A stretch of 64,000 bases of DNA, taken from positions 7,667,001 to 7,731,000 of the forward strand of contig NC_092680.1 in NCBI RefSeq assembly GCF_964355755.1. Reading direction: 5' to 3'. The first letter of the stretch is position 1. The number at the start of each line of letters is the position of its first letter. Positions 45,100 through 58,627 of this stretch are shown piece by piece. The notes beneath the pieces are model-generated. The model did no database searches. It was not told the DNA's origin and saw only the letters and a list, made by a program, of their open reading frames with translations. The position numbers and the translations under genes were made by a program. Origin of the DNA: Antedon mediterranea (taxonomy: Eukaryota > Echinodermata > Crinoidea > Comatulida > Antedonidae).

Positions 45100-47761
45100 T
45101 GTGTAAATAAATACTCTATCTGTTTTCTTTTTTAGACAAAAAGTGGTCTCTTGATGTTCCTTGATGGATGGAAGTAGAAAAAAATGAATTGAGAATGATA
45201 TTTGTATTGTAGCTGAATACTGACTATTGCATGTTATAATTAATACATGCTTTTTTGCTTGCTATATTAAATCAAACCTTCAGGCAATGTAACACCATTG
45301 CTGTTGAATGTTGTAATATAAATCTGTGTTAGAACAATTTTCCTATATAAATTGTAATTTATATCTCATTTATACACTTTCAAAACATGTTGTTGATCCC
45401 AAAATAGAATCATGAATGTAGATTTTAAATCAATTAGTTAAATAAAAAAAGATACAAAAGAAGAAGATATTTCCCTTTTATATTTTTCTTATTTTTTTTA
45501 CTAAGTTGATAATTTCAAACTTGTTGCCAATGAATTATATTTATATGAGTTATAATATATAGTAATAGTATACCCATAGTTTATATTGTGAGTTTATTAT
45601 GAATTGAATATTTGAAAATAGTAAAAATAATGAATTTTTATGAGTTTAATAGTAAGAATATTATCATGCGTTTAGAAGAAGGCAGAGCCAAGTTAAACAA
45701 ATGAAAAATTCTATTCATTCCAAATACAAAACATAGAGACTTAGAAGTTTTGAACTTTTACCAGCGTCGCGTACAAATTTAATTTGGTATTTTACAAAAA
45801 ACAAAAAGAAAAAAATGCTACTGTGTAATAGAACCATTAAATAGAACTTTTACTGTGCAATAGAACTAAATATTTAATTGCGTGTGATACAAAACTAACC
45901 AATCAAATGACAAGGTGTGTTACACCAATAATTGAATAGATCAATACCTTAAAATATGTTGGTCAAAGGTGAACAGAACTTGGTTAAACTTGACATGGAG
46001 TTTACATTCAGAAATTGATGTATTTTGTGAACCTTCTTTTCGGTTTTAAATAAATGTATAATGTTTAAATGTCAGTACTTTATTTGTAGCAAATTTGTTT
46101 CTCTCTAAAATGCTAAAGGTTGGAAATTGTAATTAATATAGGTTATTTAAAAACATTTAATCTTGATATTATAAACAATAAGCTAATGGAATTATTGAAT
46201 GTTATATTGACTGTCAATCATTAGTTAATTTTTACTTGAATCATGAAAAAGCACTGTTACTATCACGTTGAACAAAATGATGAAAAAAGAGTTTTACATT
46301 AAAGATTTATATAAATTTTATCAATACTAATCAATAAAAAACCATGTTAATTAAAGCGCCAGTGATAATACTGATATTATTGAATGGTGTTGATATCAGA
46401 CTACTATTAATTTACTCAAGCTCTGAGTTTTTGCATGTAAAATAATTAAAAAAAAACTAAATATCGATACAGTATTAAAAATAGCTTTATTCCTGAAGAA
46501 ATTATGATCACAACATGTTGTGGTGATTTCCATTTTATGTAACTTAATAGTTATTCGCTTTTTATTCGGTAATATAGTTATTGTTTTGTGGAAGTAAAAT
46601 TTTTTGGGGACTAAATTTAACAGTTTTTTATTACCGAAATTATTATTTTTGGACAAAAGTGAATAATAATACTTATTTCATGTATGAAATGAATTTGTTT
46701 TGGTCTGGTATACCAGATATACTCTGAATATACACGCTACACTCTGAATATACACGCTACAACTGAATGGAATATTTTTTGTAAGATCGTTTGACAATTT
46801 TAGATTCAACAAGGTAAACACTATGTGGCACATGTCGTACACATTTTGTAATGTTATATAGTGTTTTATAATGTACATTAATGCTTTGCCAAATCATTCC
46901 GAATAGTATAAAAATATAAGATACAATCTCTAACATGGTGACCAATAAAAGTTTTAAAACAATTACAATTATCTGTCTTAATTGTATAATTCAGCTTATA
47001 TCTAAAGCTGATCTGCGCTATCAAATTAGTTTGACAAAAAATGTGATATGCCCAAATCTAGTAGTGATATGACGTCATTATGTCACATAACCATTACACC
47101 AAACTCTCATCCACAACTTTGTAATGTGTAGTTAGCCTATTTACACTTAGACCTAATAAAATAATAATATATATATTTTCCGGGGACATTTTATGTATGG
47201 GAATTTTACAGTAGGCTGAGGTTTGTACTCTCGGAGTAACTAAGTTGACTCTATTATTATAGTACAGTATAAAAATAAACGTAATATTGACTCTATTATG
47301 TTGCTAAAAGTTGCATTAACCTCTGTAAGCAATAACCTATCAACGCTGCAATACAATACAACCCTTTTCAGCCTCGTACTCTACGTATGTAGCGTAATAG
47401 GATTATAATATCTATATCATAATAATTATACTTGTTATACGTTGCTGTACGCAACTAAGTCTAATTTGTTGTTTGCCCATAAACGAATATGTTGTAGTAA
47501 TATACTATAACCCTCTATTCAGATATATCAACATTGAAAGGTTACGAGATAAGTTGCTGACAAAATGTTCGATTTATGTTGTTCGTCTCCCGACAAGACT
47601 AACTACTCCACATTAGATACATACGTTGAGTAAAACATAATTACGTTGGTAATAACTTAAGTTAGAAACGAGTTGTAGTATTTGATTAAACATTCAGTAT
47701 TGAGATCCGTAGTTCGGTACATACAAATATTGGTAAATTATTCGAAAAACATCAATGCCTT
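45100..47761. other. Intergenic, little recognised
   Basis: AT-rich, no gene. A 20-bp unit, actctgaatatacacgctac, is duplicated at 46721-46760. A decayed piece of the short MITE family lies at about 47004-47095. Confidence 0.45.
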
Positions 47762-47918
47762 AAGCTTCGTCTACACTATCAAACTTTATGTGATAAAAAA
47801 ATGTGCCATATATAAAAAAATTGATTTCATATCACTAACCAAATGTAGGCATATCACTATATTTGGGCACATCACATTTTTTTTTTGTCAAACTAGTTCG
47901 ATAATGTAGACAGAGCTT
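47762..47918. mobile_element. Short TIR MITE (family M), copy 5
   Basis: AAGCTTCGTCTACACTATC ... GATAATGTAGACAGAGCTT. Interior as in the VPS33B intron copies. Confidence 0.75.
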
Positions 47919-48649
47919 TACTTTTATTTAATTTTAAATGCGTACAGGTTTGTAAATTAGAATTCAGGTAAACCTATGGATCTTGTAGACTGACGCATAA
48001 TAGTTACAAAAAGTACACTTAATAAAAAAAAAACCTTTCAATATGGTCGTTAAAAACATGAACTCATGTTGTCACATGACATGGTGAAGTACATGATTCA
48101 CGATCCATGCGTTATAAGCATGCTGTAATAATGTAAGTTAATGTTTCTTCTACGAAACGCAACATTACCCATATTAGAAGACTTAGAAGTTCATTTACAA
48201 TGTAATTTAGATACAACCCTCTATTCCACCGACTACAAGCACTATTCATGCTTCAAATTAATAACATACTCGATGTTTGGTGTGTACATTATTTACCTTA
48301 TTCATGCGTATGCTGGTTATAATAATATTTTCCAGGAAAATGTTGAATACGACTAACTTATTCGTTTCGTTAGATTCACAAAAGAGAGACGTGATGTTAA
48401 TTATGTCACATTTACAGTTTTTTTTTCTCTTTTGTGGCGCAAGCACCACTTTTATTCACATTCATATTATCTCATCGTATTATTTAACTTGTAAATGTCG
48501 TTACAGTTCATAAGTAACATTTTTACATATGAATTCTGTATTACTCCTTTTTTCATTAATTTTCACTTGACAGGATCATCATTATCATCTATCCCGTTTT
48601 AAAATAGTTCACACATTTTCATTTGTTTGTTTTTATTTTACAACCCGGA

Positions 48650-49700
48650 TTATACAATATATTTATATACATGATAAAAAAAAAACAATAATAGCTCAGT
48701 ACCACCAGTAACCCGTATCACTGTAATTCTTTTTCTGTTAATCGTATCAAATTAGAAATTATATTATCATAATCGTATTTCTTAAAGCTACCCATTTTTC
48801 TATACTTGTTTCTTTATTGTTATATGTTTCACATTCAATGTTATATAACATATTGCTTTTAAATGAATTCCATAAAGATTTACCCACTGGCTTATTTAGT
48901 GCAGATAACATTTTTATTCTATAAATAGTAAATGCTGCAAAAGTGTAAATATAATCTATTAGCTTATCTCCCGTTCCTAGTATTAATTGTTTAAATGATA
49001 TATTATTGTGATTTAAACTTACAAAGATACTAAGCATTTTCCTCCAATATTTCTGAATAAATCTACAACTAAAAAACAAATGATTTTCATTTTCAATTTC
49101 TCCACATTTGTCACACGTTTGTGTTTCCTTAACTTTCCACTGATACAGCCGTTTGTTGGTAGGCAGTATTCTATGTAACATCTTATAATTGAATTGTGCT
49201 AGTTTCTTATCTTTCATTTTACATACTTTCCGTAACCAAGAAGTTTTCCAATCAATGTTGTTATCATTGAAGTAGGCCTACTCTTCCCATTTTAGTTGTG
49301 ACATTGGAATAATGAAATATTCTTTCACAAACCATGAGTATATTAGTTTGGTAGTATTAATCTCATACTTGGTCCCAACTAATTCATCATTATCATCACA
49401 ATTGAAAATATCTACCTCTTTAATAATACGTTTCCATTGAATTGGTATTGCCTTAATAATGCACAAATACTCATTTAACCAGTTTGTTTTACATTGTAGT
49501 TTCACCAGTATTTCGTTTGATGTTAAAAAAGTGTTCTTATTAACATTGTTTACAGTTAAGCACAAAAACATCCCCTATATGTCTCCTGAATTGGGATTGG
49601 CCGTAATATTATTTCCCCTCGTTCATTGTACATGAAAGTGTACTTATTTTAATGTCTCTTTATATGGGGTGTCTGAGGGGTTATGCTGTATTTATGTTTT
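48650..49700 (-). pseudogene. LINE pol C-terminal relic (L1/Tx1-like)
   Basis: On the minus strand, frames at 49571-49278 and 49217-48759 read as the region after the reverse transcriptase. They contain LKCKTNWLN-type residues followed by IIKAIPIQWKRI, a pattern seen after the RT domain in L1/Tx1-type elements. The second contains FNYKMLHRILPTNKRLYQWK and a Cys/His cluster CDKCGEIENENHLFFSC. Stop codons near 49277 and 49572 break the frame, so it is dead. 5' truncated, 3' end near 48650. Confidence 0.75.
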
Positions 49701-49725
49701 TGTAGGCCATGATAACACTTGCAAT

Positions 49726-50228
49726 CCATCCATACAATCGGCAAGGGTTCAATGCTTTTCTCAACCATGGTTCTGGTGGTAGTCCTCGGATGAGTACTTT
49801 ATAATAATACTAATAATAATATCCTGGATATAGCGCCTAATGTTGTGAAACCTCTAAGCGCTGAACTTTATTACTCATGATGCATACTCCCATAATGCAG
49901 CTAGCAACCAACGCAAAGATGTGTCTTATACACCTAGATGGAGAGAGGCAAACGTAAGTAAAGTATCTTGCCCAAGGATACAAGCAATGCGGCGAGAGTT
50001 GGATTCGAACCTCGATCTCACGATCAGTAGTCGAACGTCCATCCAACACACTGCACCACAGGCCCTTGGTGTGTGAAGATCCAGTGTACATATCTGGCTT
50101 GTGTGGCCTTTAAAAACCCAGTGCATCTTTCGAAAGAGTATAGGGAGGGGGTCACATCGGTGTACGGGTCCATCTCGAATTAGCACAGTTTGATGTAAGC
50201 TAGTAAATCCAGTCCAGTTAGGCTGAAA
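49726..50228 (+). mobile_element. second copy of the class II tRNA SINE, broken by another SINE
   Basis: 49726-49800 matches the SINE at 9274 (tcggcaagggttca, ccatggttctggtggtag, ctcggat). The body resumes at about 50078 (gatccagtgtacat, cctttaaaaacccagtgcat, ctttcgaaagagtatagg). The gap holds a minus-strand SINE. Confidence 0.6.
49804..50072 (-). mobile_element. nested tRNA-derived SINE, minus strand
   Basis: On the minus strand, a tRNA-like head (box A TGGTGCAGTGTGTTGGA, box B GAGGTTCGAATCC) is followed by ccttgggcaagatactttac, a body motif I associate with several animal SINE families, and ends in an AATAATATTATT-type tail. It lies inside the broken SINE copy. Confidence 0.65.
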
Positions 50229-53200
50229 GACACAGATTATTCCGCCACATTTGCATTTAAAACACGTATAAAGAAAAAATCAAATCAAATTTAGTCAGCC
50301 AAAAATGTCAGCAATATATATGTTACTACCAACGAAGGTCATCAATATCAAATTGTATATACTCAATACAACAATTCAGAGTGGAATACCTCACAAACAA
50401 TAGATACCAACAAGATATTAATTAACGACGATTAAGAATGACATATTGCATGCCGGGAAAGAAAGAACAACCTCATTATTCAAGTTCTAGAGCATGCCTT
50501 GCCTTCACCAATTATAATCCCATCAAATTGAGAATAAGAGTTCTAAAAACAACTACACTCTTTATGTAGTTAACAACATTCAAACATGCCTTTCTATATC
50601 AAAGTCCAGTAGCCTACTCTCACTTGCACTGATGAAGGGCTAGTGTTGCCCGAAAGCTCTGCTAATTTTTCTGACTATTTTACTTTATTGTTTTGATTTA
50701 GCTTTTCGCTTATTTTATTTTGTATCTCCATTGAGTTCCAGCCACTGATACCCACAGCATTGTTATATTTAGTAATTTGTCTTTGGATTTATATAATAAA
50801 CACAAGACTGCTATTACCATTATCAGTCAATCTGGACGGGATTAGTACCCGGATGGCATTATCTTTTGTTTTAGCAATTCACCCCAATAATCGTCAAAAT
50901 TACCATTAGGCCAACCGATGTCAACGTTCGCCATTGTAATTAACTATCACTGACCTAATCTGATGCGCCGTACAAAAAAGTTGTTGCCATAGACACAGGT
51001 TACGTCATGTTCTCATGAAATTAAGTAAGAAACGCACGTGACACGAACTGTTGACCCCCTACAAGCAGGTGTACTTGTGCCTAATTACAAGAGAAATAAT
51101 TTGAGCACTTTATACAATGTTTTGACTGTCGGGACATCACGGCTCTTTAAAGTAAAAACTAATCAACATAGACACTGTATTAATATTGTTTAATTACGCT
51201 ACACCAGATGTTATTTGTAAAACAGAAATTGGACAATATTATACAAGGCAATTATGCCGTATTGTACGCTATTATGTATACAGGCACTTTGAAATATGTT
51301 AGTAAGAATGGTCTAATTTCGAATGTTTTTAACGTTATGAGAAAAAAAGTTTTTTATAAACACGTTGAAACATTAACTGGATCAGTTGTATTGTGAAAAT
51401 AACCGTGTCACTGTCCGAACGCTATAGGGCATAGCAGTACCAGTGTAAATCAATATCTTAATAATAATAATATTATTGCGTTTCCAATAAACTAAACTGG
51501 TTAAAACAGTGAATTATGAATTATTACTTAAGCTACCTGTCATGATCACAATGATGTCGTTACAGCGTAAGATTGAGTAGCGAAGTAAAAGTCAACGCGT
51601 TTACATTATAGTTATCATTGCGATGTTAACGCAATGAACGCTATTCAGTAGTAGGGAAGCATCTGTACTGAGCAGCCACTCACTTTGATTGACTATTGGA
51701 CGAGTGCATACGTAATTACGACGAGTCTCTGTTTGGAGACCGGCGTATACTCATTCGAATGACTGTTGTTGATATTAATGCCAGCACGGAAACAATACAT
51801 AGATATACATATTGTGTTCTACTGTGATCATTATTTTTCGGAATTACAGACCTGTTTTATGGAACGAGATACAAGGTAAGAATAAGGATCGTATGCATGC
51901 CAAGCATGCTATCCTAGCATGTTTTAGTAGTATTGCCAATATTTTTGGGTTCCGGGACGGTATTGATTCATCGTCGGCAAAAACAGTAAACATTTTTAAT
52001 TAGACTTATACAAACTGTTTTTGAATAGCAATTTAGCAAACAATGTCTATGTGTTAAAACGGATTCAAACAGCGTTACTATTTTTCCTAGGATTTGATAA
52101 CGTATTTGGAACATGTGCTCAAAGTAGGTCTATAAATGAAGCCTGTGGTGTAATTAGCATTTCAGCACGGCGCTTAACTATTATTATAATGATCGCCGTG
52201 GATGGAAAATAAAATAAATTCTCCATAGACCTATTCTTTTATATAATTATCAATGCAACCAATACAGTATAACGCATGTATTCCTTTTTTTAGCAAACTC
52301 TTTAAAAAGCACCCAAAAAATGTGTTGAATTATATAGTTTATTTAAAAAATCATACGTGGCTCGCTCACGATTGGACCTACACATACTGTACCGGTAAAA
52401 AGAGAAAGCCTATATTCTTTGTTCGATATACTACACTAACAATAGCAATAGCAATGTTTCTGGCTTATTACTGTCACGGTTATTGTCCGTTGTTAATGCA
52501 TATTATTGCTTTGATAATTATTAATGCATAATCCGTTTGTGTACGTTTAAATTACATTACGCTATTGAACATCTCAAAATGAAGTTTTAAGTGCTGAAAG
52601 ATGATTAAGCAATAATATAAAACATATTATAAGCCCATGAAAATATACGACCACATTAACGTAATACGTCGAAATAATCCGTGTAATGTCACCAGAACTT
52701 ACTGGCTAAACAAGAGCCTTTTTTAACAAAATGTGAGTGGAATATAGAAACAAGACGAGGACAATCAGAACAATGTCAACATGAGCGAAGATGGTAGAAT
52801 AAGTGCCTATCTTGTTTGTTTTGTTACCGTTTATGTTTTACGTGTAATGTTTATTTGTATGAGTTGGTATGGAACAGCCAGGATGTACGAAATGGCAACA
52901 GCTTCTCGAATGAGTAGAGATGTCAAATGTTAGACACGACACACAATTTAAAAAAAAGAGGTCATTTCAAGTCAACAGAAATCGAATTTGCATTTGTTAA
53001 ATACATCTTCACTAAGTTCGCTACGACCTCCAATAAAATTCTGAAACTAATGCTGGTCTACCCTTTTGCATTATACAACCATTGCACAAGTCCATATCTG
53101 ATTTGGTAGGCCTATAATTACTGTCCGAATTAAAACCACCGTGTATTTAACATTAATCATGTTTAATGCGGATAGAAACTAGGATTTGGAACCGGAATTA

Positions 53201-53641
53201 CATCTGTTTCATCAAGTCTGTAAATCTTGTCTAATGCCGTTTTACCTAACCGATGGGCTAGGTAGTAAAACTGCTTTTAAGTAATTACAGTCTGACGTCA
53301 TGATGATCGTCATGTCAATAATGAAAGAAACGTCTCCTCAATATCTACACATTTTAAAATAACAACATAATGGTAAAGTTTTACATTCTAATTTTAACCA
53401 TTTACTAACAATAATAGGCTATATTCCATCGCCAGCATTCATTCAATCGGTTAATTTATAGCCAGTTGTTGTTAGAATAGCCAGTCATACTACAGTATGT
53501 ATCTATGTTGGTCGGGGTCGGTCTTCTGGTATATCCTTCATTAATTCGTCAACCCGTCTGTCTATTATAGACTTGTAGGCCTATAGGGTGAAATTTATCT
53601 TAATTTGTGTCTGTTTGTACGTCGGTTTGATATAATTCCTA
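50229..53641. other. Intergenic, no gene supported
   Basis: Only short frames with no recognisable domain. One possible ribozyme-like motif at 50629-50655 is given as a finding. AAG|GTAAGA at 51871-51876 is a good donor sequence, but no exon could be tied to it. Confidence 0.4.
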
Positions 53642-53804
53642 AAGCCTTGTCTACACTATCAAACTGTATGTGTCAAAAAAGTTTGATGTGCCTATATATG
53701 GTAGTGCTATGCTTAAATATGGTGGTGATATGACATCATCATGTCCATATATGGGCACATCACATTTTTTTGACACATAAAGTTTGATAGTGTAAACAAA
53801 GCTT
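53642..53804. mobile_element. Short TIR MITE (family M), copy 6
   Basis: CCTA|AAGCCTTGTCTACACTATC ... GATAGTGTAAACAAAGCTT|TAGA. TA on both sides. Confidence 0.78.
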
Positions 53805-55107
53805 TAGAGTTAGAATTGCCTTATTGTCGTCAGTCAATGTACAATTACATCGTATATTTACATCATGATCGTCTGGACGCATATTATGTGCTGCTTCTGT
53901 TAAATTTCGCCATTTTTGTTATTTTTCAATGCATTTTCTAGCGTTACAATTATATTCCTTCTCAATAAAATGCAAGCGAACTTTATATAGCATGAACGCA
54001 TACTACTATGCCGCTTCTGCTGCTAAATCCGATCGTGTAAAATAGATATTGACACGGAAATCTTAGTAGAAATGTTACAGCCTGAAGCGCCGCAATGGTG
54101 AGATTACTTTTATTTTTCGCATCACATTTTTTTTATCACAAATTGTAATAGATAGATAAGCCAAATATTTTCAAAAGAATCATCCTATATTGTTGCTGAT
54201 TGGAAAAGGAGTATAAATTATTTTCTATTTTGTTTTTGTATATAGAATTCGTATTTTAATTTCTAAATTCGATAACTTGTTTTCTATTGTAAGTTAAAAA
54301 AACTGTTCTTATAGAGCCTTATTTTCCCATGCCCACCCACATTCTTAATTCTAATTAGATATTGGAGTTCAATTTACTTTACCGTATATCACTTACCGTA
54401 TATTTTTAATTTGATTTTTATTGATAATCAACATTTTTGTAATAAAAATCAAGATACAGTAGTTTGTATGTATAAAGTATATTGATCGAATTGCCTGTTC
54501 TCACGTGACTCAGGAGGTTTATCTGGCCATTAGGGTCGTTGTCAATCAATCAATACATTTGTTTAAATCTGAGAAATTAAATTTACAGGTTTATATTAAT
54601 TTTGTTTCTCTAAACTTATTTGTACTGTAGCTGTTGGAGTTAATAAGACGTTTAATATTGTAATAATAGATTTTCTTATCAGACTATTCTTTTTTTTTAA
54701 ATAGGCATAATAACAATAGAGAAAGAATTACATATGAATAGGGTAAATAACTGTATTCTGAAAGAGATATCAGAATAAAAAAATTGTACAATTTTTACTA
54801 ATACTATATTGATTGTAAGACAGTATCCATCCCATTATGTTTCTTGCTGATAAGCAGCGTGTACTCTATATCTTATTTTTTAATACCGAATATACAACTA
54901 TGTAACCTATTTGGATATTTATTTAATTTATTTTATTCAGTTCACAACCAACAGGTATAATTATAAAGGATGCAAACAACCTAAAACGGCCCATCATATA
55001 TCTGGTAATCACCTACATTCGTTTGTGATAGCATACATGCGATTTATCTATAAAACGCATTGAAATTATGCAATACAAATTAACCGATATTGTATGTAAC
55101 TGTGTGA

Positions 55108-55942
55108 TTGGCTAGTTGTTATTCACTGTATAACTACGTGTAAACTTCAATATCAGATTTTAGTAAAGATGCTTAGTAATATGATCGTCAGTACCTATTC
55201 ATTGTGATCATGATGATGATAATGATGATCGTCATGATTAAGATGGTCATGAATGATGCTTAGTAATATGATCGTCAGTACCTATTCATTGTGATCATCA
55301 TGATGATAATGATGATCGTCATGATTAAGATGATCATGACTGATCATCATAATTGAATAGATAAAAACGAGGCGCCGGGGTCCTCAAATTGGCTAGTTGT
55401 TATTCACTGTATAACTACGTGTAAACTTCAATATCAGATTTTGGTAAAGATGCTAATATGATCGTCAGTATCTATTCATTGTGATCATCATGATGATAAT
55501 GATGATCGTCATGATAAAGATGATCATGAATTATACTTAGTAATATGATCGTCAGTACCTACAGTATTCATTGTGATCATCATGATGATAATGCTGATCG
55601 TCATGATTAAGATGATCATGACTGATCATCATAATTAAATAGATAAAAACGAGGCGCCGGGGTCCTCAAATTGGCTAGTTGTTATTCACTGTATAACTAC
55701 GTGTAAACTTCAATATCAGATTTTGGTAAAGATGCTAATATGATCGTCAGTATCTATTCATTGTGATCATCATGATGATAATGATGATCGTCATGATAAA
55801 GATGATCATGAATTATACTTAGTAATATGATCGTCAGTACCTATTCATTGTGATCATCATGATGATAATGCTGATCGTCATGATTAAGATGATCATGACT
55901 GATCATCATAATTAAATAGATAATAACGAGGCGCAGGGGCCC
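55108..55942. repeat. three 280-bp higher-order repeats with palindromic subunits
   Basis: Units begin at 55108, 55389 and 55671 with ttggctagttgttattcact and end near gaggcgccggggtcctcaaa (third copy diverged). Each contains two ~95-bp subrepeats of gatcgtcagtacctattcat plus hairpin-prone ATGATCATCATGATG words. Confidence 0.88.
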
Positions 55943-56167
55943 TCAGAAAGCCGAAACTAAACTGGTTCTACCCGCAATTCATTAGAACACTGGTTAGCGA
56001 CAAGGACGTATCCCCAGGCCTACCTTGGTTTGGTATGAACTTCCACTTTCTTGCCTTTTCTTGATCTTTTTAACTTGTGTTTTCTAGCGATTCGAGACTT
56101 TTGTTTCTTTTTTGGCATTTCAGAACCATTAAGGATGATGATTATGATCATTAATATCTTGATTCTG

Positions 56168-56250
56168 ATCCATATCATCATCATCATCATCGTCATTATC
56201 ATCGTCATTATCATCACCATCACAACCATCATCATCATCATCATCATCAA
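56168..56250. repeat. (ATC)n microsatellite
   Basis: Interrupted ATC/GTC triplet array. It explains the polymethionine frame on the minus strand. Confidence 0.9.
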
Positions 56251-57654
56251 TAGTATGGGCTCTCACGTGTTATCACTTCATTCAAACCATTTGATACACA
56301 AATTCAGTTATGCAGAGAAAGAAATTCAACTAGAAAGATAATTAATTACTAAACACTCAATAATTGTAGGTTGATTTGAGAAAGACAACGTCCATACGTC
56401 ATGAAGTGAAACCATACTCATGGGAAATATAATCACCGCTCAAGATAATTATTAAGGATTTCGCTGTTAATTAAACCTACGGGCACTGTACCGTTTTATA
56501 TTACTCAAGAGAGTCACACATTAAACAGTTACAAGTTTTCAACGGCTAGTGGTTAATTATTTGAAGGATTAATCTTTTTTTTCTAATTTGGATTTGATCA
56601 AGATGTTGATTAATTCAACATTTAAAAGAACTAAAAAAACATTAGTTCCTACAAAATGTGTACCATAAAATGATTAGAATTAGAATGTCTTTAAAAACCG
56701 TAAATATTAAGACACGTCTGGTAAACCGAATCGATATAGCACCTTGTAGTCAGTATTGGAACAGATATTTGTTTCTTTATATTAGGAATGACAACACTGA
56801 CTAAGTATTATGCTTAAATAACAAAGTTTAACAAATTAGGTTCAATCCCACCACACTTGATCCTTTTGCACCCAGAAATATTTCACACTATCGGTTCTTA
56901 ACATGTATCCCCACTCACCCTCCAACCCCTGCTTAAATTGGTTTTTTTCACTTTTGTTTGGAATACACCTACTTTTATTCCAGCATAATAAAAACATGTT
57001 TTGATTATACTTTAATACAATCTAAGGAATTAAGGAGAGAACAATTTTTGGTTATTCAGTATTAGAGGATATAGCGATACATTTACAACAAAAACCTAGA
57101 TTTTTTTTATATTTAAGTGATTTGTGTTATGGTTGTATTTTTTTAAATGAATAAAAAAAAAAATGAAAAAAAAAAAAAAAAACAAGCAACATGGCCAAAT
57201 TAAAAAAAAAAACAAAAAAAAAACCTAGATTGGAACCGATATTTGAACGGGCATTTATTACAGCTATACATGCCTTTCAATTTCTTTCTCGGTTTGCAAA
57301 TATTCAAATTAAGATTAGGAAAGAATTAGGCCTATATTTTAATAAAATATACAATACAAAATGTAGATTGATCGACTCAAATACAGATATATAGGATTTG
57401 CCGTCTAGTCATTCTAAAAATAGAAAGTGGGTTAAATACTGTAGATGATAACCGAATCTTCCATCATTAATGCAATTCAGTTAATTCGGCTTTAGATGAT
57501 GTTTTGATCTTCAATTCAGATCTTCGTTAGCTTTTAATTATCATACTTTTTTCATAATCTTTTCTGTAGAAAAAATGTATATTACAGCTGTAACGGTCAC
57601 AATCATGGCTGTTCAAGATACCTGTATTTTCAATCGATGACAAAATACTATTTA

Positions 57655-57815
57655 TACGCACGCAAGAGTGAAATTTCACTCTTTCTGTTATATGATAACT
57701 ACTTCGACTTTGAAGCTCCTGCACTGTAACTCACTCTACTTTATAAGCACACAAGAGTGAAATTTCACTCTGTTATATGATAACTACTTCGACTTTGAAG
57801 CCCTTGGCAAAATAT
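57655..57815. repeat. 89-bp tandem duplication carrying an 18-bp palindrome
   Basis: AGAGTGAAATTTCACTCT, a perfect palindrome, at 57665-57682 and 57754-57771, each followed by gttatatgataactacttcg. No gene adjoins. Confidence 0.85.
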
Positions 57816-58534
57816 CTCACTACGTTGTTTAAGTATGTTTACTACACCTCCACATCCTATACCAACGTGTAAGTAGTGGAGGAGTTGAACAGATCAATAA
57901 AGTAACTGACATGTATTACTGAGATTGATTTTATACGTATACAGTTCACCAACTGAATAAACAAGACACATTTAAGACTAAAACATACTCTCATGAGCAT
58001 TAGTATGACGTCAGAACAACCAAATCCACATTAATGCTACTATTTTCCTGCATTTCTTGCATTTGATCTCTTATATAAAAAAGGTCAGTTAAAACTTGAA
58101 ACAAAACTGAATCAACATATCTATTTCAACATAACAATACACTGTGGAATATCTTGGCATCCTAAATGCTAAATTCATTTTAAAAAGTTTGCTACTTGCA
58201 AGTATCAAAAAACAAGTAGGCCTATAAACTTTAAACGCTTATGACAATACATTTAAATGCAAATTAATATGACGTGTACGAAATGTATAAGAGAATAGAA
58301 TTCCCATTCAATCACCACAAATTGCATTCAGTTCAGTTGTTTTAAAATTGATTTTACATGTTTGTCTATTGCAATCATACTTGGTTCTGATCCAAAAGCA
58401 TGATGTCATTTATTTCTCAATATTTTTGTTATTTTTAATTACTCTACCGTGTTTATTTTTATATAATTGTTTTAAATTTAAAGGTATATAGATTCGTATT
58501 AGTTAAGTATAGTTTTATATATTTTGTCATTTTT

Positions 58535-58627
58535 AAGTGGGCCCCTGAATATCAGCTGGCCTGCGGGTTCAGCTGGAAGGGTTACCCTCTATAAAAATAA
58601 AGTTTAAATAAAAAAAAATAAAAAAAT
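58535..58627 (+). repeat. LINE 3' end
   Basis: The stretch gggcccctgaatatcagctg ... gcctgcgggttcagctggaa, then ataaaaataaagtttaaata and an A-rich tail, is typical of CR1/L2-type LINE 3' ends. No coding remains. Confidence 0.5.

Noticed and set aside
56020-56341. Polymethionine and polyisoleucine frames
   Set aside because: They come from the ATC/ATG triplet array. Only the basic stretch beside it is kept, as a weak finding.
57191-57394. 67-codon lysine-rich frame
   Set aside because: It starts in an A-run and the rest is unrecognised; likely chance.
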